DNA of 34,321 nt from assembly GCA_028875185.1 (NCBI GenBank), contig JAPPFH010000081.1, positions 1 to 34,321 on the forward strand. The letters run 5' to 3'. This document shows, in pieces, positions 23,743 through 32,330 of the stretch (the first letter of the stretch is position 1; each line of letters opens with the position of its first letter). The DNA comes from Chloroflexota bacterium (lineage in GTDB: Bacteria; Chloroflexota; Anaerolineae; Aggregatilineales; Phototrophicaceae). The notes below the pieces were generated by a model that saw only the letters and a program-made list of their open reading frames with translations, did not search any database and was not told where the DNA came from. The translations under genes and the position numbers were made by a program.

Positions 23743-24432
23743 ATGAGAGGGAACGCGCTAGTCACGGGCGCAAATCGCGGGATTGGGCTAGAGGTCTGTC
23801 GGCAGTTGGCGCGGAAGGATTACCGCGTAATGCTGACAGCGCGCGACTTGAGGAAAGCGGAAGCGGCCGTCAATGATCTTGGCCACGACCGTATCCATCC
23901 GTTGCAGCTTGACGTCACCGATGAGGCGAGCGTCAGACGAGCCCGCGATGCCGTGGCGCGGCAATATGGCGTGCTGGATGTGCTGGTGAATAACGCGGGT
24001 GGGCACTATGACTACTGGCAGACGGCGCTGGCGGCAGATCATAGCGCCGTTCGGGAAGCGGCCGAAACCAACCTGTACGGACCCTGGCGCGTAACGCAGG
24101 CTCTCGTGCAATTGCTCAAGCAGAGCGCGCAGCCGCGCATCGTCAACGTCAGCAGCGGCGCGGCCGCCCTCAACAGCCTGGGCGCCGGTCCGCCGGCCTA
24201 CATAGCCAGCAAAGCGGCGCTCAATGCCTTGACGCGGATGCTGGCGGCTGAGCTGAAAGAGGACGGCGTGCTGGTCAACGCCGTTTGCCCGGGCTGGGTG
24301 GCGACGGACCCGAACAATCCCGGCGGGCGACCGATACCGGAGGGCGCGGCCGGCATCGTCTGGGCGGCGACCTTGCCCGATGATGGACCAACGGGTGGTT
24401 CCTTCCGTGACGAGCAGCCGCTGGCGTGGTGA
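23743..24432 (+). CDS. SDR-family NAD(P)-dependent oxidoreductase
   Basis: The ATG at 23743 follows GAAGGAG and places the cofactor motif TGANRGIGLEV right at the N-terminus; an in-frame GTG at 23716 is less likely. The NNAGG motif, the serine in VNVSSGAA and the YIASK catalytic pair are all present, so it is an active classical short-chain dehydrogenase of 229 aa. The fold resembles the carbonyl-reductase type (LDVTDEASV and an asymmetric active site). Substrate unknown. It sits 23 bases after the M20 gene and is followed 28 bases later by a SWIM protein. Confidence 0.9.
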   Translation: MRGNALVTGANRGIGLEVCRQLARKDYRVMLTARDLRKAEAAVNDLGHDRIHPLQLDVTDEASVRRARDAVARQYGVLDVLVNNAGGHYDYWQTALAADHSAVREAAETNLYGPWRVTQALVQLLKQSAQPRIVNVSSGAAALNSLGAGPPAYIASKAALNALTRMLAAELKEDGVLVNAVCPGWVATDPNNPGGRPIPEGAAGIVWAATLPDDGPTGGSFRDEQPLAW

Positions 24433-24460
24433 GCGAAAGAAAGAATGCGATGGAGAAACT

Positions 24461-24898
24461 GTGTCTGTTGAAATCAGCTTAGAGCTTCACCAGATTGAAG
24501 AGCGCGCCCTTGATCAAAGTTTCTATCGCGGCCTATCGCTTTATGAGAGCGACGCGATTTTCCTGCCCGCGCGCCGCGGCAATCAATTGAGCGCTATGTG
24601 CGTCGGCACGTCTTCCGCAGCCTATCATGTAACAGCCAGTTTCGATACTTCCGGCATTGAGCGGACAAGCTGTACTTGTCCCTATGATTGGGGCGGCGAT
24701 TGCAAGCATATCATCGCCTTGCTGCTCACTTATTTGTTGCAGCCGGAATTGTTCAGGACGGGCGCGGCTCTGCGCGAAGAGCTTATGTCCCTGGACAAGG
24801 AAGACCTGGCCGATATCGTTGAACAGATGGTCACTCGATATTTGGGACTCGAAGATATTATCGAGAGCATGATTAACGAAGCCCAGAAAGACTGCTGA
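24461..24898 (+). CDS. Small SWIM zinc-finger protein
   Basis: Begins at GTG 24461 with GGAG just upstream; an ATG at 24380 in the same frame would overlap the SDR gene and has no binding site. The 145-aa protein holds the SWIM signature CTCPYDWGGDCKH (C-x-C-x(n)-C-x-H). After it comes a helical tail (KEDLADIVEQMVTRYLGLED). SWIM domains bind zinc and DNA or proteins, most often at the N-terminus of SNF2/HepA helicases or in transposon-related proteins. Here the domain stands alone, with no helicase nearby, so its role is unknown. The EEP-fold gene starts three bases after its stop. Confidence 0.83.
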   Translation: MSVEISLELHQIEERALDQSFYRGLSLYESDAIFLPARRGNQLSAMCVGTSSAAYHVTASFDTSGIERTSCTCPYDWGGDCKHIIALLLTYLLQPELFRTGAALREELMSLDKEDLADIVEQMVTRYLGLEDIIESMINEAQKDC

Positions 24899-24901
24899 GC
24901 G

Positions 24902-25651
24902 ATGCGAATATTGAATTGGAATACGGAATTCGTAAGTCCGCGCGCCAAATCGGACAAGTTTGAACGTATCCGCGCGACGATTGCAGCTTATGACGCGGAT
25001 ATCATCTGCCTGACCGAAGCTTATCCTGAGGCACTGCCCGATGGCGGTTATCTGATCAAGAGCAACGAATCGGGGCGGGTGCGAGCGGAAGCGGGCGGCG
25101 CGCGCAAGGTGATTCTATGGAGCCGCAACGACTGGTCAGATGTTGACGTTATTGGGTCGCCCGAAATGCCGGTGGGCCGTTTCGTCAGCGCGAAAACAAA
25201 GGGCGCGCAAGGCATCGAGTGGACATTCGTCGGCATGTGCGTCCCATACTTCGGCTATCGCGTCAACAAGAAAACTTGGGGCGATGAGGCGATGCGACCC
25301 TGGCAAGGCGCGGAGATCTATTTGGATTGTCTGGCTAGCGTGGTTTTGCCGCAAAATCGCTTCGGTAAGCGTGCGATTCTATTAGGCGATTACAATATGC
25401 ATATTCCGCCGGGCAACAGTTCGCGCCAGACGAAGGCGGTGAGCCAGAAATGCGCGGCGGCATTCGCTGGATGGGAGATGCCAACCGCGGGAGAAATAAA
25501 CGATCCAGCGCTGGACAAGCGCTTCATTGACCATGTCGCATTGACCAATGACATTGAGTTGAGATCAATTCGCTTCATCAGCCGTTTTGCACGAGACGGC
25601 ACGCGTCTTAGCGATCACAACGGCGTCTGCTTGGATGTCGCGCCCCTATGA
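24902..25651 (+). CDS. Endonuclease/exonuclease/phosphatase (EEP) family protein
   Basis: A 249-aa DNase-I-fold hydrolase: NWNTEF at the start supplies the first metal-site asparagine, ICLTEAY the glutamate, LLGDYNMHIP the D-x-N pair and LSDHNGVCLDV the catalytic SDH near the end. All are present, so it should cleave phosphodiesters or phosphomonoesters. There is no signal peptide. It begins three bases after the SWIM stop codon, implying translational coupling. A SWIM/EEP pair suggests a nucleic-acid role, but this is inference. Confidence 0.87.
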   Translation: MRILNWNTEFVSPRAKSDKFERIRATIAAYDADIICLTEAYPEALPDGGYLIKSNESGRVRAEAGGARKVILWSRNDWSDVDVIGSPEMPVGRFVSAKTKGAQGIEWTFVGMCVPYFGYRVNKKTWGDEAMRPWQGAEIYLDCLASVVLPQNRFGKRAILLGDYNMHIPPGNSSRQTKAVSQKCAAAFAGWEMPTAGEINDPALDKRFIDHVALTNDIELRSIRFISRFARDGTRLSDHNGVCLDVAPL

Positions 25652-25663
25652 CGAGTTTTGCAC

Positions 25664-25684
25664 GGGCGATCCGGTGGCTCGCCC
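25664..25684. repeat. GGGCGA palindromic repeat
   Basis: Arms GGGCGATCC and GGCTCGCCC, one mismatch, 3-base loop. It lies 12 bases after the EEP stop and may terminate that transcript. Confidence 0.7.
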
Positions 25685-25718
25685 GTTCGCGCAATAAAGG
25701 GGATCTTGGGTGTGCGAG

Positions 25719-25751
25719 CCTCTCAACTCTCGGCGCTCTCGGTGGTAAAAT
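25719..25751 (+). repeat. CTCTNNG...CTCGGTGGTAAAAT repeat, possible promoter
   Basis: Ends TGGTAAAAT (25743-25751), which fits an extended -10 box about 45 bases before the aminotransferase ATG. A member of the dispersed CTCTGTGGTAAA family. Confidence 0.45.
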
Positions 25752-25796
25752 TGTCCTCGCGTCCAGACTGTTGCTTACACGCGATTTGGAGAAATC

Positions 25797-26918
25797 ATGA
25801 AATTCGCCCCATTCAAAATCGAGAACTTCTTCCGCCAGCACGAATTCAGCGCGCCTTATGGCATCAGCCAATCGGACGCCGAGCCACTGACGCTGGATGA
25901 ATTGCTTGGCTATGCCAGCCCCGAACGGCGCGAGCAATTCGAGAAGCTCTGGCTGGGTTATACCGAGACACAGGGGCATCCCGAATTGCGCGCCGGCATC
26001 GCTGGATTACACGAGGGCATCGGCGCGGGCGATGTCATCGAAGTGGTGCCCGAAGAAGGCGTCTTCCTGCCGATGAACAGCCTGCTCAATGCGGGCGATC
26101 ATGTGGTGGTGATGCATCCGAGCTTTCAATCGCTCTGGGAGATCGCTCGCGCGACCGGCTGCGAGCTTTCGTTCTGGCGTCAGCGGCGGACGGATGCTGG
26201 CTGGCATTTTGATGTCGACGAGCTGGAACGATTGATCCGCGGCGACACCAGGATGCTGATCATCAACTTCCCGCATAACCCGACCGGTTATCTGCCGCGC
26301 CGCGCCGATTTCGAACGCATCATTGAGCTGGCGCGGGAGCGCAATCTGATTTTGTTTTCGGACGAGATTTACCGCTTCACCGAGCATGACGAGCGCCGGC
26401 GTTTGCCATCGGCTTGCGAGCTTTACGAACGGGCGATTGTGCTTGGCGGTTTGTCGAAATGCTTCGGCTTGCCCGGTTTGCGCGTCGGCTGGTTGATCAC
26501 GCGGGACGCTGGGTTGAGCCATGAGCTGCAAGAGATGAAGAGTTATACGACGATCTGCGGCAGCGCCCCCAGCGAAATCCTGGCTTTGATCGCGCTGGAG
26601 AATTGGCGAGCGCTGACGGCGCGCAGCCTCGAAATCGTCAAGGGCAACATTGACTATTGCCGCGATTTCTTCGGACGATACCGCGACCTGTTCTGGATCG
26701 CTTATCCCGATTGCGGCACGATTACGCTGGCTGAGCTGAATGACGATATGCCGGTCAGCGAATTCGCCGAGGCGGTCGTGGCTGAGCAGGGGGTGATGGT
26801 GCTGCCGGCCGATGTCATGCTCTTTGAGGGGAATTATTTCCGGCTGGGCTTGGGACGGACCAGCCTGCCCCATGCGCTGGAGCCCTTCGAGCAATTCATC
26901 ATTGATCGCTTCAACTAG
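25797..26918 (+). CDS. PLP-dependent aminotransferase, class I/II fold
   Basis: A 373-aa fold-type I enzyme: HPSFQSLWEIA, the cofactor asparagine in INFPHNPTGYL, the aspartate and tyrosine in LFSDEIYRF, and the Schiff-base lysine in LGGLSKCFGLPGLRVGW (about residue 220). The C-terminal arginine that binds the substrate carboxylate is in YFRLGLGR. TTGGAG precedes the ATG. The amino-acid substrate is unclear; a capreomycidine-synthase-like enzyme or a general aminotransferase is possible. A phytanoyl-CoA dioxygenase-like gene follows after 99 bases, a pairing also seen in amino-acid modification pathways, but no biosynthetic genes are present here. Confidence 0.9.
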   Translation: MKFAPFKIENFFRQHEFSAPYGISQSDAEPLTLDELLGYASPERREQFEKLWLGYTETQGHPELRAGIAGLHEGIGAGDVIEVVPEEGVFLPMNSLLNAGDHVVVMHPSFQSLWEIARATGCELSFWRQRRTDAGWHFDVDELERLIRGDTRMLIINFPHNPTGYLPRRADFERIIELARERNLILFSDEIYRFTEHDERRRLPSACELYERAIVLGGLSKCFGLPGLRVGWLITRDAGLSHELQEMKSYTTICGSAPSEILALIALENWRALTARSLEIVKGNIDYCRDFFGRYRDLFWIAYPDCGTITLAELNDDMPVSEFAEAVVAEQGVMVLPADVMLFEGNYFRLGLGRTSLPHALEPFEQFIIDRFN

Positions 26919-26954
26919 CGCTAATCGGCGGCGCCCGCAGCGAAAGGTCGTGTT

Positions 26955-27000
26955 TAGGGGCGAGCGGCGGTTGGCGCCTGCGCAGCCCGGTGGCTCGCCA
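26955..27000. repeat. Degraded GGGCGA repeat
   Basis: TAGGGGCGAGC... and ...GGTGGCTCGCC at the ends, with unrelated bases between. It fills the gap between the aminotransferase and dioxygenase genes. Confidence 0.45.
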
Positions 27001-27017
27001 ATAAGACTGGAAAATTC

Positions 27018-27854
27018 ATGACCTCCAAGTACAGAAAAAAGCGCGAAGAACTTGACCGCGACGGTTTTTGCCTGCTGGAAGGCATCATTGAAGACGCCAT
27101 GCTGGAGCGGCTGCGCCAGGTCACTGATAGCGTGATCGCGCGGCAGGAGGCGGCGCATTTCGAGCGCAACCGGGCGCAGGGCAGTTTGATCCGCGCAACC
27201 GAGCATCCCTTCATGGCGCGGCTCGTCGCTTATCCGCCGATGCTGGCGGCGCTGGCGGCGCTCGGATTTCCCGATCCCAAATGGGGCAGCGGTTTCATCA
27301 TCAGCAAGCCGCCCAAGAGCCCGCCGCTATTCTGGCATCAAGACGCGCGCTTCTGGAACGACCCTGTCAGTTATACGCCGCGGACGATCCAGTGTTTTCT
27401 GATGATTTATCTGGTGGATACGACGCCGCAAAATGGCTGCCTGCGCTTGATCCCGGGATCGCATATGAAGCGTCATCGGCTGCATGACGCCCTGCCGGAC
27501 GCGCATGAAGCGGATCTGAGCCGCGCAGACGATACAGCGCAATTGGCTTTTCGGCAGGCTGAGGGTGAGGTGGATGTACCGGTGAAAGCCGGCGATGTGG
27601 TGATGGGCAGCGCCCGACTGCTGCACGCGGCGCATGGCAACCAGAGCGATCAGCGGCGCACCAATATCACGCTCTGGTATTATCCCGAATACGCGAGACT
27701 GCCGGAGCCGATCCAAGCTTACCTGGCCGATACCGATTGGCCCGCCGACTGGCACGCTGAGAATCGCGACTTGTTGGCGCCACTGAAGCCGGTTTACGAG
27801 GGCGATGCCGAGCCGATCATGCTCAATCGGACGCCGGGACCGCAACTGCGTTGA
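27018..27854 (+). CDS. Phytanoyl-CoA dioxygenase (PhyH) family Fe(II)/2-oxoglutarate oxygenase
   Basis: A 278-aa double-stranded beta-helix oxygenase. The iron site H107-x-D109 is in FWHQDARFWND, and the distal histidine in LLHAAHGNQS is followed by the 2-oxoglutarate-binding arginine (about 213). The middle has the LRLIPGSHMKRH segment typical of the family. It would hydroxylate a small molecule using O2; the substrate is unknown. A weak GGA lies before the ATG. Its last 32 bases overlap the end of the convergent propeller gene. Confidence 0.9.
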   Translation: MTSKYRKKREELDRDGFCLLEGIIEDAMLERLRQVTDSVIARQEAAHFERNRAQGSLIRATEHPFMARLVAYPPMLAALAALGFPDPKWGSGFIISKPPKSPPLFWHQDARFWNDPVSYTPRTIQCFLMIYLVDTTPQNGCLRLIPGSHMKRHRLHDALPDAHEADLSRADDTAQLAFRQAEGEVDVPVKAGDVVMGSARLLHAAHGNQSDQRRTNITLWYYPEYARLPEPIQAYLADTDWPADWHAENRDLLAPLKPVYEGDAEPIMLNRTPGPQLR

Positions 27855-29238
27855 TGGCGTAAAGCTTCGCCTGCTGAAACTCGAATACTAGCCGAACTTG
27901 CTGGCCCGCGAGTGCGGTTGGGTCGCGCTCGCGCCAGCGCAAGTCGCATTGCGCGCCGCCCTGCTTTATTGGCAGGCAATCATCCAGTGTGAAGCCGCGC
28001 ATAGCGCCGCCGTATTCGTCAAGGATGGCCGCGCGAATCGAACCGCTTGGCTCAAGCTCGGCGTTGAGCGTCAAGCGCTGGCTCGTGAGCCTTAACGCTT
28101 TCGACTCCAAGGTCGCCGTGCCGCTCGCCGCGGTGGGCACATAGCCAGCGAAGCGATCGATATCCAGCGTCGCCAAATTGAGCGAGCCCTCGCGCCAATT
28201 GTTGTGGGGTCCGTTGCTTCCGCCGTAGTAGATCAGAATCGCGCCATCGTGAACAAGGGGTGCCGCCGCGTATACGCAGCCGCAATCGCAGGCGCCATCG
28301 GGGTATTCGCCTTCGCCGCGCGGGATGAGCGCGTCGCCCGGGCAGATCCGCCCCCAGTGGATGCTATCGGCGCTGATCGCCAATTCGGTGTCGACCGTGT
28401 CCCAATCAGACGCTGCTTCGTCGCCTTTGTGGAATACGGATGGCAGGCCGATAAAGATGTCGCCATAGCGGCAGACTGGCATGGAATAGATCTGGTCGTG
28501 AAAATCGGCGCCGCGCAAGATCTCGACCGGCATCGACCAATGGACGAAATCGGGGCTTTCGCTGCGCAAGACGGTGCGGATGCCAGCCGACCAGCCGCGC
28601 GTGATGCAGATGTAGCGCTCCAACTCCGGCGACCAGATGGCGTTGTTGTGGCAATCGCCGACGGCGTCGTATTCCGACCATAGCAGCGGCTGCGACCAAT
28701 GCAAGCCATCGGCGGAGAAGCAGGTCGCCATTCCGCCAGCGCTGGCGTTGCGATGGATGAATTTGTATCGCCGCGCCGGATCAGGGTCGCGCCCGTCTTT
28801 CAAGACGCCGCCGGCATGGAGCCCGTGGGTCGCCCGGCGCATGACGAGGTTGTTGGCTGATGAGCCCTCGAAGTCGATGATGCCGAGCGCCGGCTTCTCC
28901 CAACGGATGCCGTCGGCGGAGACAGCGTAGAGCAAGCCCTCTTCGCGCTTGGTTTCACCGTAGGGCTGCTGTGGACGTTGCGCCAGCGGCGTTCGGTTGG
29001 ACAAACCATCATAGATGAAGGACTTGTACCAACACTTGAATATTCCATCTTCACGGTCGTAGATGACGTTGGGGTAGACGTTGTCGAGCCGCGCTTCCCA
29101 GCGTTTGGGCGGGTCGGCGAAGTATTCTTCGACGAAAAGGGGATTGGCGGGGTGCTTCCGCGCCTTGCCGAGCTCGAGCTTGGCGTTGGCAGTGGAGGCT
29201 ATGATGCGGGGATCCAGGAGCAAATGTGAAGCTGACAT
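27823..29238 (-). CDS. Five-bladed beta-propeller glycosidase-like protein
   Basis: Begins at ATG 29238, with GGAGT close upstream (an ATG at 29256 is alternative). It has repeated blade motifs of the form S-x-DG-x-x-W: AVSADGIRWEKP, FSADGLHWSQP, RSESPDFVHWSMP and AISADSIHWG, together with NVYPNVIYD and HNNAIWSPEL. This pattern is that of GH43/GH32/GH130-like five-bladed propellers acting on glycans or glycosyl phosphates. The acidic catalytic residues cannot be confirmed by eye, so catalysis is uncertain. After the propeller comes a short beta-rich C-terminal domain (about 375-470). At about 471 aa with no signal peptide it is probably cytoplasmic. It converges with the PhyH gene, sharing 32 bases of coding DNA. 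Confidence 0.83.
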   Translation of the reverse strand: MSASHLLLDPRIIASTANAKLELGKARKHPANPLFVEEYFADPPKRWEARLDNVYPNVIYDREDGIFKCWYKSFIYDGLSNRTPLAQRPQQPYGETKREEGLLYAVSADGIRWEKPALGIIDFEGSSANNLVMRRATHGLHAGGVLKDGRDPDPARRYKFIHRNASAGGMATCFSADGLHWSQPLLWSEYDAVGDCHNNAIWSPELERYICITRGWSAGIRTVLRSESPDFVHWSMPVEILRGADFHDQIYSMPVCRYGDIFIGLPSVFHKGDEAASDWDTVDTELAISADSIHWGRICPGDALIPRGEGEYPDGACDCGCVYAAAPLVHDGAILIYYGGSNGPHNNWREGSLNLATLDIDRFAGYVPTAASGTATLESKALRLTSQRLTLNAELEPSGSIRAAILDEYGGAMRGFTLDDCLPIKQGGAQCDLRWRERDPTALAGQQVRLVFEFQQAKLYAINAVAVPASD

Positions 29239-29272
29239 GCGACTCCATGATAGCAACTATTCATCACAAAAT

Positions 29273-29302
29273 GGTGGGGCGGCCTATCAGGTCGCCCGTA
29301 CA
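29273..29302. repeat. GGGCG palindromic repeat
   Basis: GTGGGGCGGCCTATCAGG then TCGCCCG: nearly the same sequence as 19426-19453, including the CCTATCAGG centre. Confidence 0.65.
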
Positions 29303-29400
29303 CACGGCAAATGTGCAACAGAACAAACACATTCTACGGCATTAGCCTGCAATTCATCGATTCGCGCATACAGCGTGGTCTGTGGTGCAACGGTATTCTT

Positions 29401-29440
29401 CTCTGAGCCCTCTGTGTTGCCTCGCTTCCTCTGTGGTAAA
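29401..29440 (+). repeat. CTCTGTG repeat
   Basis: Member of the second dispersed family, reading CTCTGAG, CTCTGTG and CTCTGTGGTAAA. The short block CGGACAAGCCCTACA at 29492-29506 resembles the end of the long repeat. Confidence 0.5.
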
Positions 29441-29528
29441 GCATCAGAAGTCTCCCGCAAATTGAAGCATCAACAATTTGCAAACAGGATTCGGACAAGC
29501 CCTACAGCATTGGCTTTGTGCGATTCGC

Positions 29529-30833
29529 CTAGTCCCCGGCGTGCACCTTTGCCGCCAGCGCGGTGAAGCGATCGACCATGTCGTCGATGGCGAATTCCGG
29601 CTGCCCGATGATGAAAGAATGCGCCTTGTTGTTGAAGTTGCGCGTCCAGTGATCGGGGATGGCGTCTAAGCCGTAGGCGGCGCCGAAGATGCTGCCGGCG
29701 CTGGCGGCGGTGCAGTCGTTGTCCAAACCCATCGCCACCGTCTCGCCGATGACCTTGGTGAAATCTTCCCCGCCGATGCGCAGCCCCCAAATGGTCAGGG
29801 CGACATTGTTGATCGTATGCACCGGGTGCATGCCGGCGTAGCGCTCATCGGCAGCCGCGCGGGCCGCTCTATAGTCCTTTATGCCGTCTGCGGCATCCAA
29901 TGCCCAGCGCGCTTCGCGGGCCAAGACGCAATCGGCTGGTATCTCCGCCAAGCCCGCTTCTAGCGCTTTCATCGGATCGCCCAGGGCAAATGCGGCGGCG
30001 ATGACGGCGGAGAAATACATGGCGCCGTAGATGCCGTTGCGGCGGCTGCAGATGCTGGCGTTGCGCCAGGAAAATTCAGCCGCTTTCTCGGGATAACCGG
30101 GCGCGGCGTATCCCCAGGGGTCTGATTGGATATCACCGATGATCCAGAACTGGGTGGGATTGTCGACTACCGCCGCTTCCCGCGCTGGCACACCGGCTTG
30201 CAGATTGGGGAGCACGGGCGATGCTGGCGAGACGGGCAGGTATTTGATCCAGGCGGCGCCGACATCGTCGAGCGTGAAGTCAATGCCGTAATCCTCCAGG
30301 ATCAGCATGCCGACTTGGGTATAGATGAGGTCGTCATCGGTGGGTACGCCATCCATGTTTGCCGGTGTGAAGGCGTCGCGTCGGCTGGTTTCGTACTTGA
30401 ATTCGAAGGGACGTTCGGCTTCACGCCAGTAATCGGTCGGCGGGAAGGCATCACCGAGATAGGCGGCCCAGCCTTCCATTTTGTCGGGCGTCCAGAGTTC
30501 TACTATCGAGCCGAGCACATTGCCGGCGCAGCGCCCGAGCCAGGCGCCCTCGAGCCGATCGCGGTAGGTCGCCTCGGGCAATTCGGTCCAATAGCGGCGT
30601 TCGCCAGGGGGCCGCAGCGCGCGAATCGCGTCCAGATCGTCCGGCTCGGCGGCGCGCAGGTCCGCGTCTTCGGGCAGGGCGCGCAACTCGGCCAGCTTGC
30701 CAGCGAGCAACGTCTTGATTTCAGCCATCTTCTCGTCCAAGCCGGCGGCGCCGGTCTCGGCTTTGTGCTGCGCCCAGTAGTTGATGGTGCTTTCAAAGTC
30801 TTGCAGGGGTTCAGGGTAGCTATAGGGTTTCAT
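29529..30833 (-). CDS. ADP-ribosylglycohydrolase family protein, copy 1
   Basis: The ATG at 30833 follows AAGGAAA, and the 434-aa product then starts MKPYSYPEPL like its two neighbours. Metal/catalytic motifs of the ARH fold are present: EGAWLGRCAGNVLG (96-108), PTDDD (T165-D168) and DNDCTAAS (D371, D373, T375). Two Mg ions sit between these and hydrolyse an ADP-ribosyl or related N-glycosidic bond. The first 90 residues are a helical extension rich in Glu/Ala/Leu. There is no signal peptide, so it should be cytoplasmic. It is the last of three paralogues in the array. No ART, DraT or NAD-linked partner lies near. Confidence 0.9.
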   Translation of the reverse strand: MKPYSYPEPLQDFESTINYWAQHKAETGAAGLDEKMAEIKTLLAGKLAELRALPEDADLRAAEPDDLDAIRALRPPGERRYWTELPEATYRDRLEGAWLGRCAGNVLGSIVELWTPDKMEGWAAYLGDAFPPTDYWREAERPFEFKYETSRRDAFTPANMDGVPTDDDLIYTQVGMLILEDYGIDFTLDDVGAAWIKYLPVSPASPVLPNLQAGVPAREAAVVDNPTQFWIIGDIQSDPWGYAAPGYPEKAAEFSWRNASICSRRNGIYGAMYFSAVIAAAFALGDPMKALEAGLAEIPADCVLAREARWALDAADGIKDYRAARAAADERYAGMHPVHTINNVALTIWGLRIGGEDFTKVIGETVAMGLDNDCTAASAGSIFGAAYGLDAIPDHWTRNFNNKAHSFIIGQPEFAIDDMVDRFTALAAKVHAGD

Positions 30834-30849
30834 GGGATTTTCCTTAGTA

Positions 30850-30979
30850 TACGGGCGAGCCGCCGCCGCTCCTCTACAACGTTTCAATTGAGTGTTGCCT
30901 GTAGGGGTCAGACGGTGGCTGACTCGATACCCAACGAAATTCAGTGGATCGGCGGGCGACATGATATGTCGCCCCTACA
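30850..30979. repeat. Cluster of GGGCGA palindromes between ADP-ribosylglycohydrolase copies 1 and 2
   Basis: A degraded copy at 30850-30880 and a perfect one at 30954-30974 (GGGCGACAT-GAT-ATGTCGCCC, then CTACA), with another half-copy (GTAGGGGTCAG...) at 30901. Confidence 0.7.
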
Positions 30980-31002
30980 GCGATTGGCCACGGGCGGATC
31001 GC

Positions 31003-32310
31003 CTAATCCCCCGCATGTACCTGCCGCGCCAGCGCGGTATAGCGCGCGATCATATCATCCAGAGCGAATTCCGGATGCCCGATGATGTAGGAATAGACTT
31101 TGTTGTTGAAGTTCCGCGTCCAATGTTCGGGTATGGCGTCTATCCCGTAAGCGGCGCCGAAGATGCTGCCAGCGGTGGCGGCGGTGCAGTCGTTGTCCAG
31201 CCCCATCGCCACGGTTTCGCTGATGACTTTGGTGAAATCATCACCGCCGATGGTCAAACCCCAGATAGTCAGCGCGGCGTTGTTGATGGTGTGGATGCGG
31301 TGCATGCCGCTGAAGCGCTCATCGACGGCGGCGCGCGCCCCGCGGTAGTCCTTGATATCGCCGGCCGCATCCAACGCCCAGCGGACTTCACGCGCCAGCA
31401 GGCTATCGGCAGGGATTTCGGCCAAGCCCAGCTCGAGCGCCTCGACCGGATCGCCGGTGGCGAAGGCGGCCGCAATAGCGGTGGAGAAGTACATGGCGCC
31501 GTAGATGCCGTTGCGCCGATGGCTGATCGTGGCATCGCGCCAGGCGAATTCAGCCGCCTTCTCGGGATAGCCAGGCGCGGCATAACCCCAGGGGTCGGAG
31601 CGGATATCAGCGCCGATCCAGAACATGAAGGGGTTGTCGACGATCGCCGCATCCATTGGCGGGACGCCGGCATGCAAATTGCGCAGGGCGACGCCTTCCG
31701 CCGTTGCGGCGTGGGGCAGGTATTTCATCCAAGCGGCGCCCACATCGGCGACGGTGAAATCGGGACCATAATCTTCCAGGATAAGCAAGCCCAGCTGCGT
31801 GTAGATGATGTCGTCATCGGTAGGCACCCCGTCCATCCGAGAGCGCGTGAAGGTGTCGCGAAGGCGCGTCCGGTATTTGAGCTCGTTGGGGCGCTCCGCT
31901 TCTTTCCAATAATCCACCGGCGGGAAAGCCTCGCCATTGTAAGCAGCCCACCGCTCCATCTTGTCGATCTCCCAGCATTCGACGATTGAGCCCAGGATGC
32001 ATCCGGCGAAGCGCCCATTGATCGCGCCGGTGATTCGGTCGCGGTAGGTCGCCTCCGGCAGCGTCTTCCATTGGCGGCGAGCGCCAGCCGGACGCAGGGC
32101 GCGTATGCCCGCCAGGTCGTCCGGCTCTTGCTGCAAGGCGGCGTCATCGGGCAGGGCGCGCAGCTCAGCCAACTTCTCGGCGATCAGGCCGCTGATTTCG
32201 GCGACTTTGTCGGCGACGCCGGGCGCGCCGGTTTCGGTTTTAAGCTGCGCCCAGAGATTGATTTGTCGGTCAATGTTTTGGAGTTCGTCGGGGTAGTTGT
32301 AGGATGGCAT
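31003..32310 (-). CDS. ADP-ribosylglycohydrolase family protein, copy 2
   Basis: A 435-aa paralogue of copies 1 and 3 through its whole length, with GAINGRFAGCILGSIVE in the first motif, VPTDDDIIYT, and GLDNDCTAATAGSIFGA. In the first motif it has GAINGRFAG where copies 1 and 3 have G(A/S)WLGRCAG, so substrate access may differ. ATAGGAG is upstream of the ATG at 32310. Its highest local similarity is with copy 1 (for instance FTKVIxETVAMGLDNDCTAA, HWTRNFNNK and PEFAxDDM are shared), suggesting a more recent duplication of that pair. Confidence 0.9.
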   Translation of the reverse strand: MPSYNYPDELQNIDRQINLWAQLKTETGAPGVADKVAEISGLIAEKLAELRALPDDAALQQEPDDLAGIRALRPAGARRQWKTLPEATYRDRITGAINGRFAGCILGSIVECWEIDKMERWAAYNGEAFPPVDYWKEAERPNELKYRTRLRDTFTRSRMDGVPTDDDIIYTQLGLLILEDYGPDFTVADVGAAWMKYLPHAATAEGVALRNLHAGVPPMDAAIVDNPFMFWIGADIRSDPWGYAAPGYPEKAAEFAWRDATISHRRNGIYGAMYFSTAIAAAFATGDPVEALELGLAEIPADSLLAREVRWALDAAGDIKDYRGARAAVDERFSGMHRIHTINNAALTIWGLTIGGDDFTKVISETVAMGLDNDCTAATAGSIFGAAYGIDAIPEHWTRNFNNKVYSYIIGHPEFALDDMIARYTALARQVHAGD

Positions 32311-32330
32311 GGGGGTCTCCTATAGACGTG

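Noticed and set aside
30834..30962. N-terminal extension of ADP-ribosylglycohydrolase copy 1
   Set aside because: The added residues translate intergenic palindromes; the ATG at 30833 aligns with the starts of copies 2 and 3 and follows AAGGA.
30126..31989. Long plus-strand open frames opposite the ADP-ribosylglycohydrolase genes
   Set aside because: They mirror the codon pattern of GC-rich minus-strand genes and have no recognisable motif or ribosome binding site.
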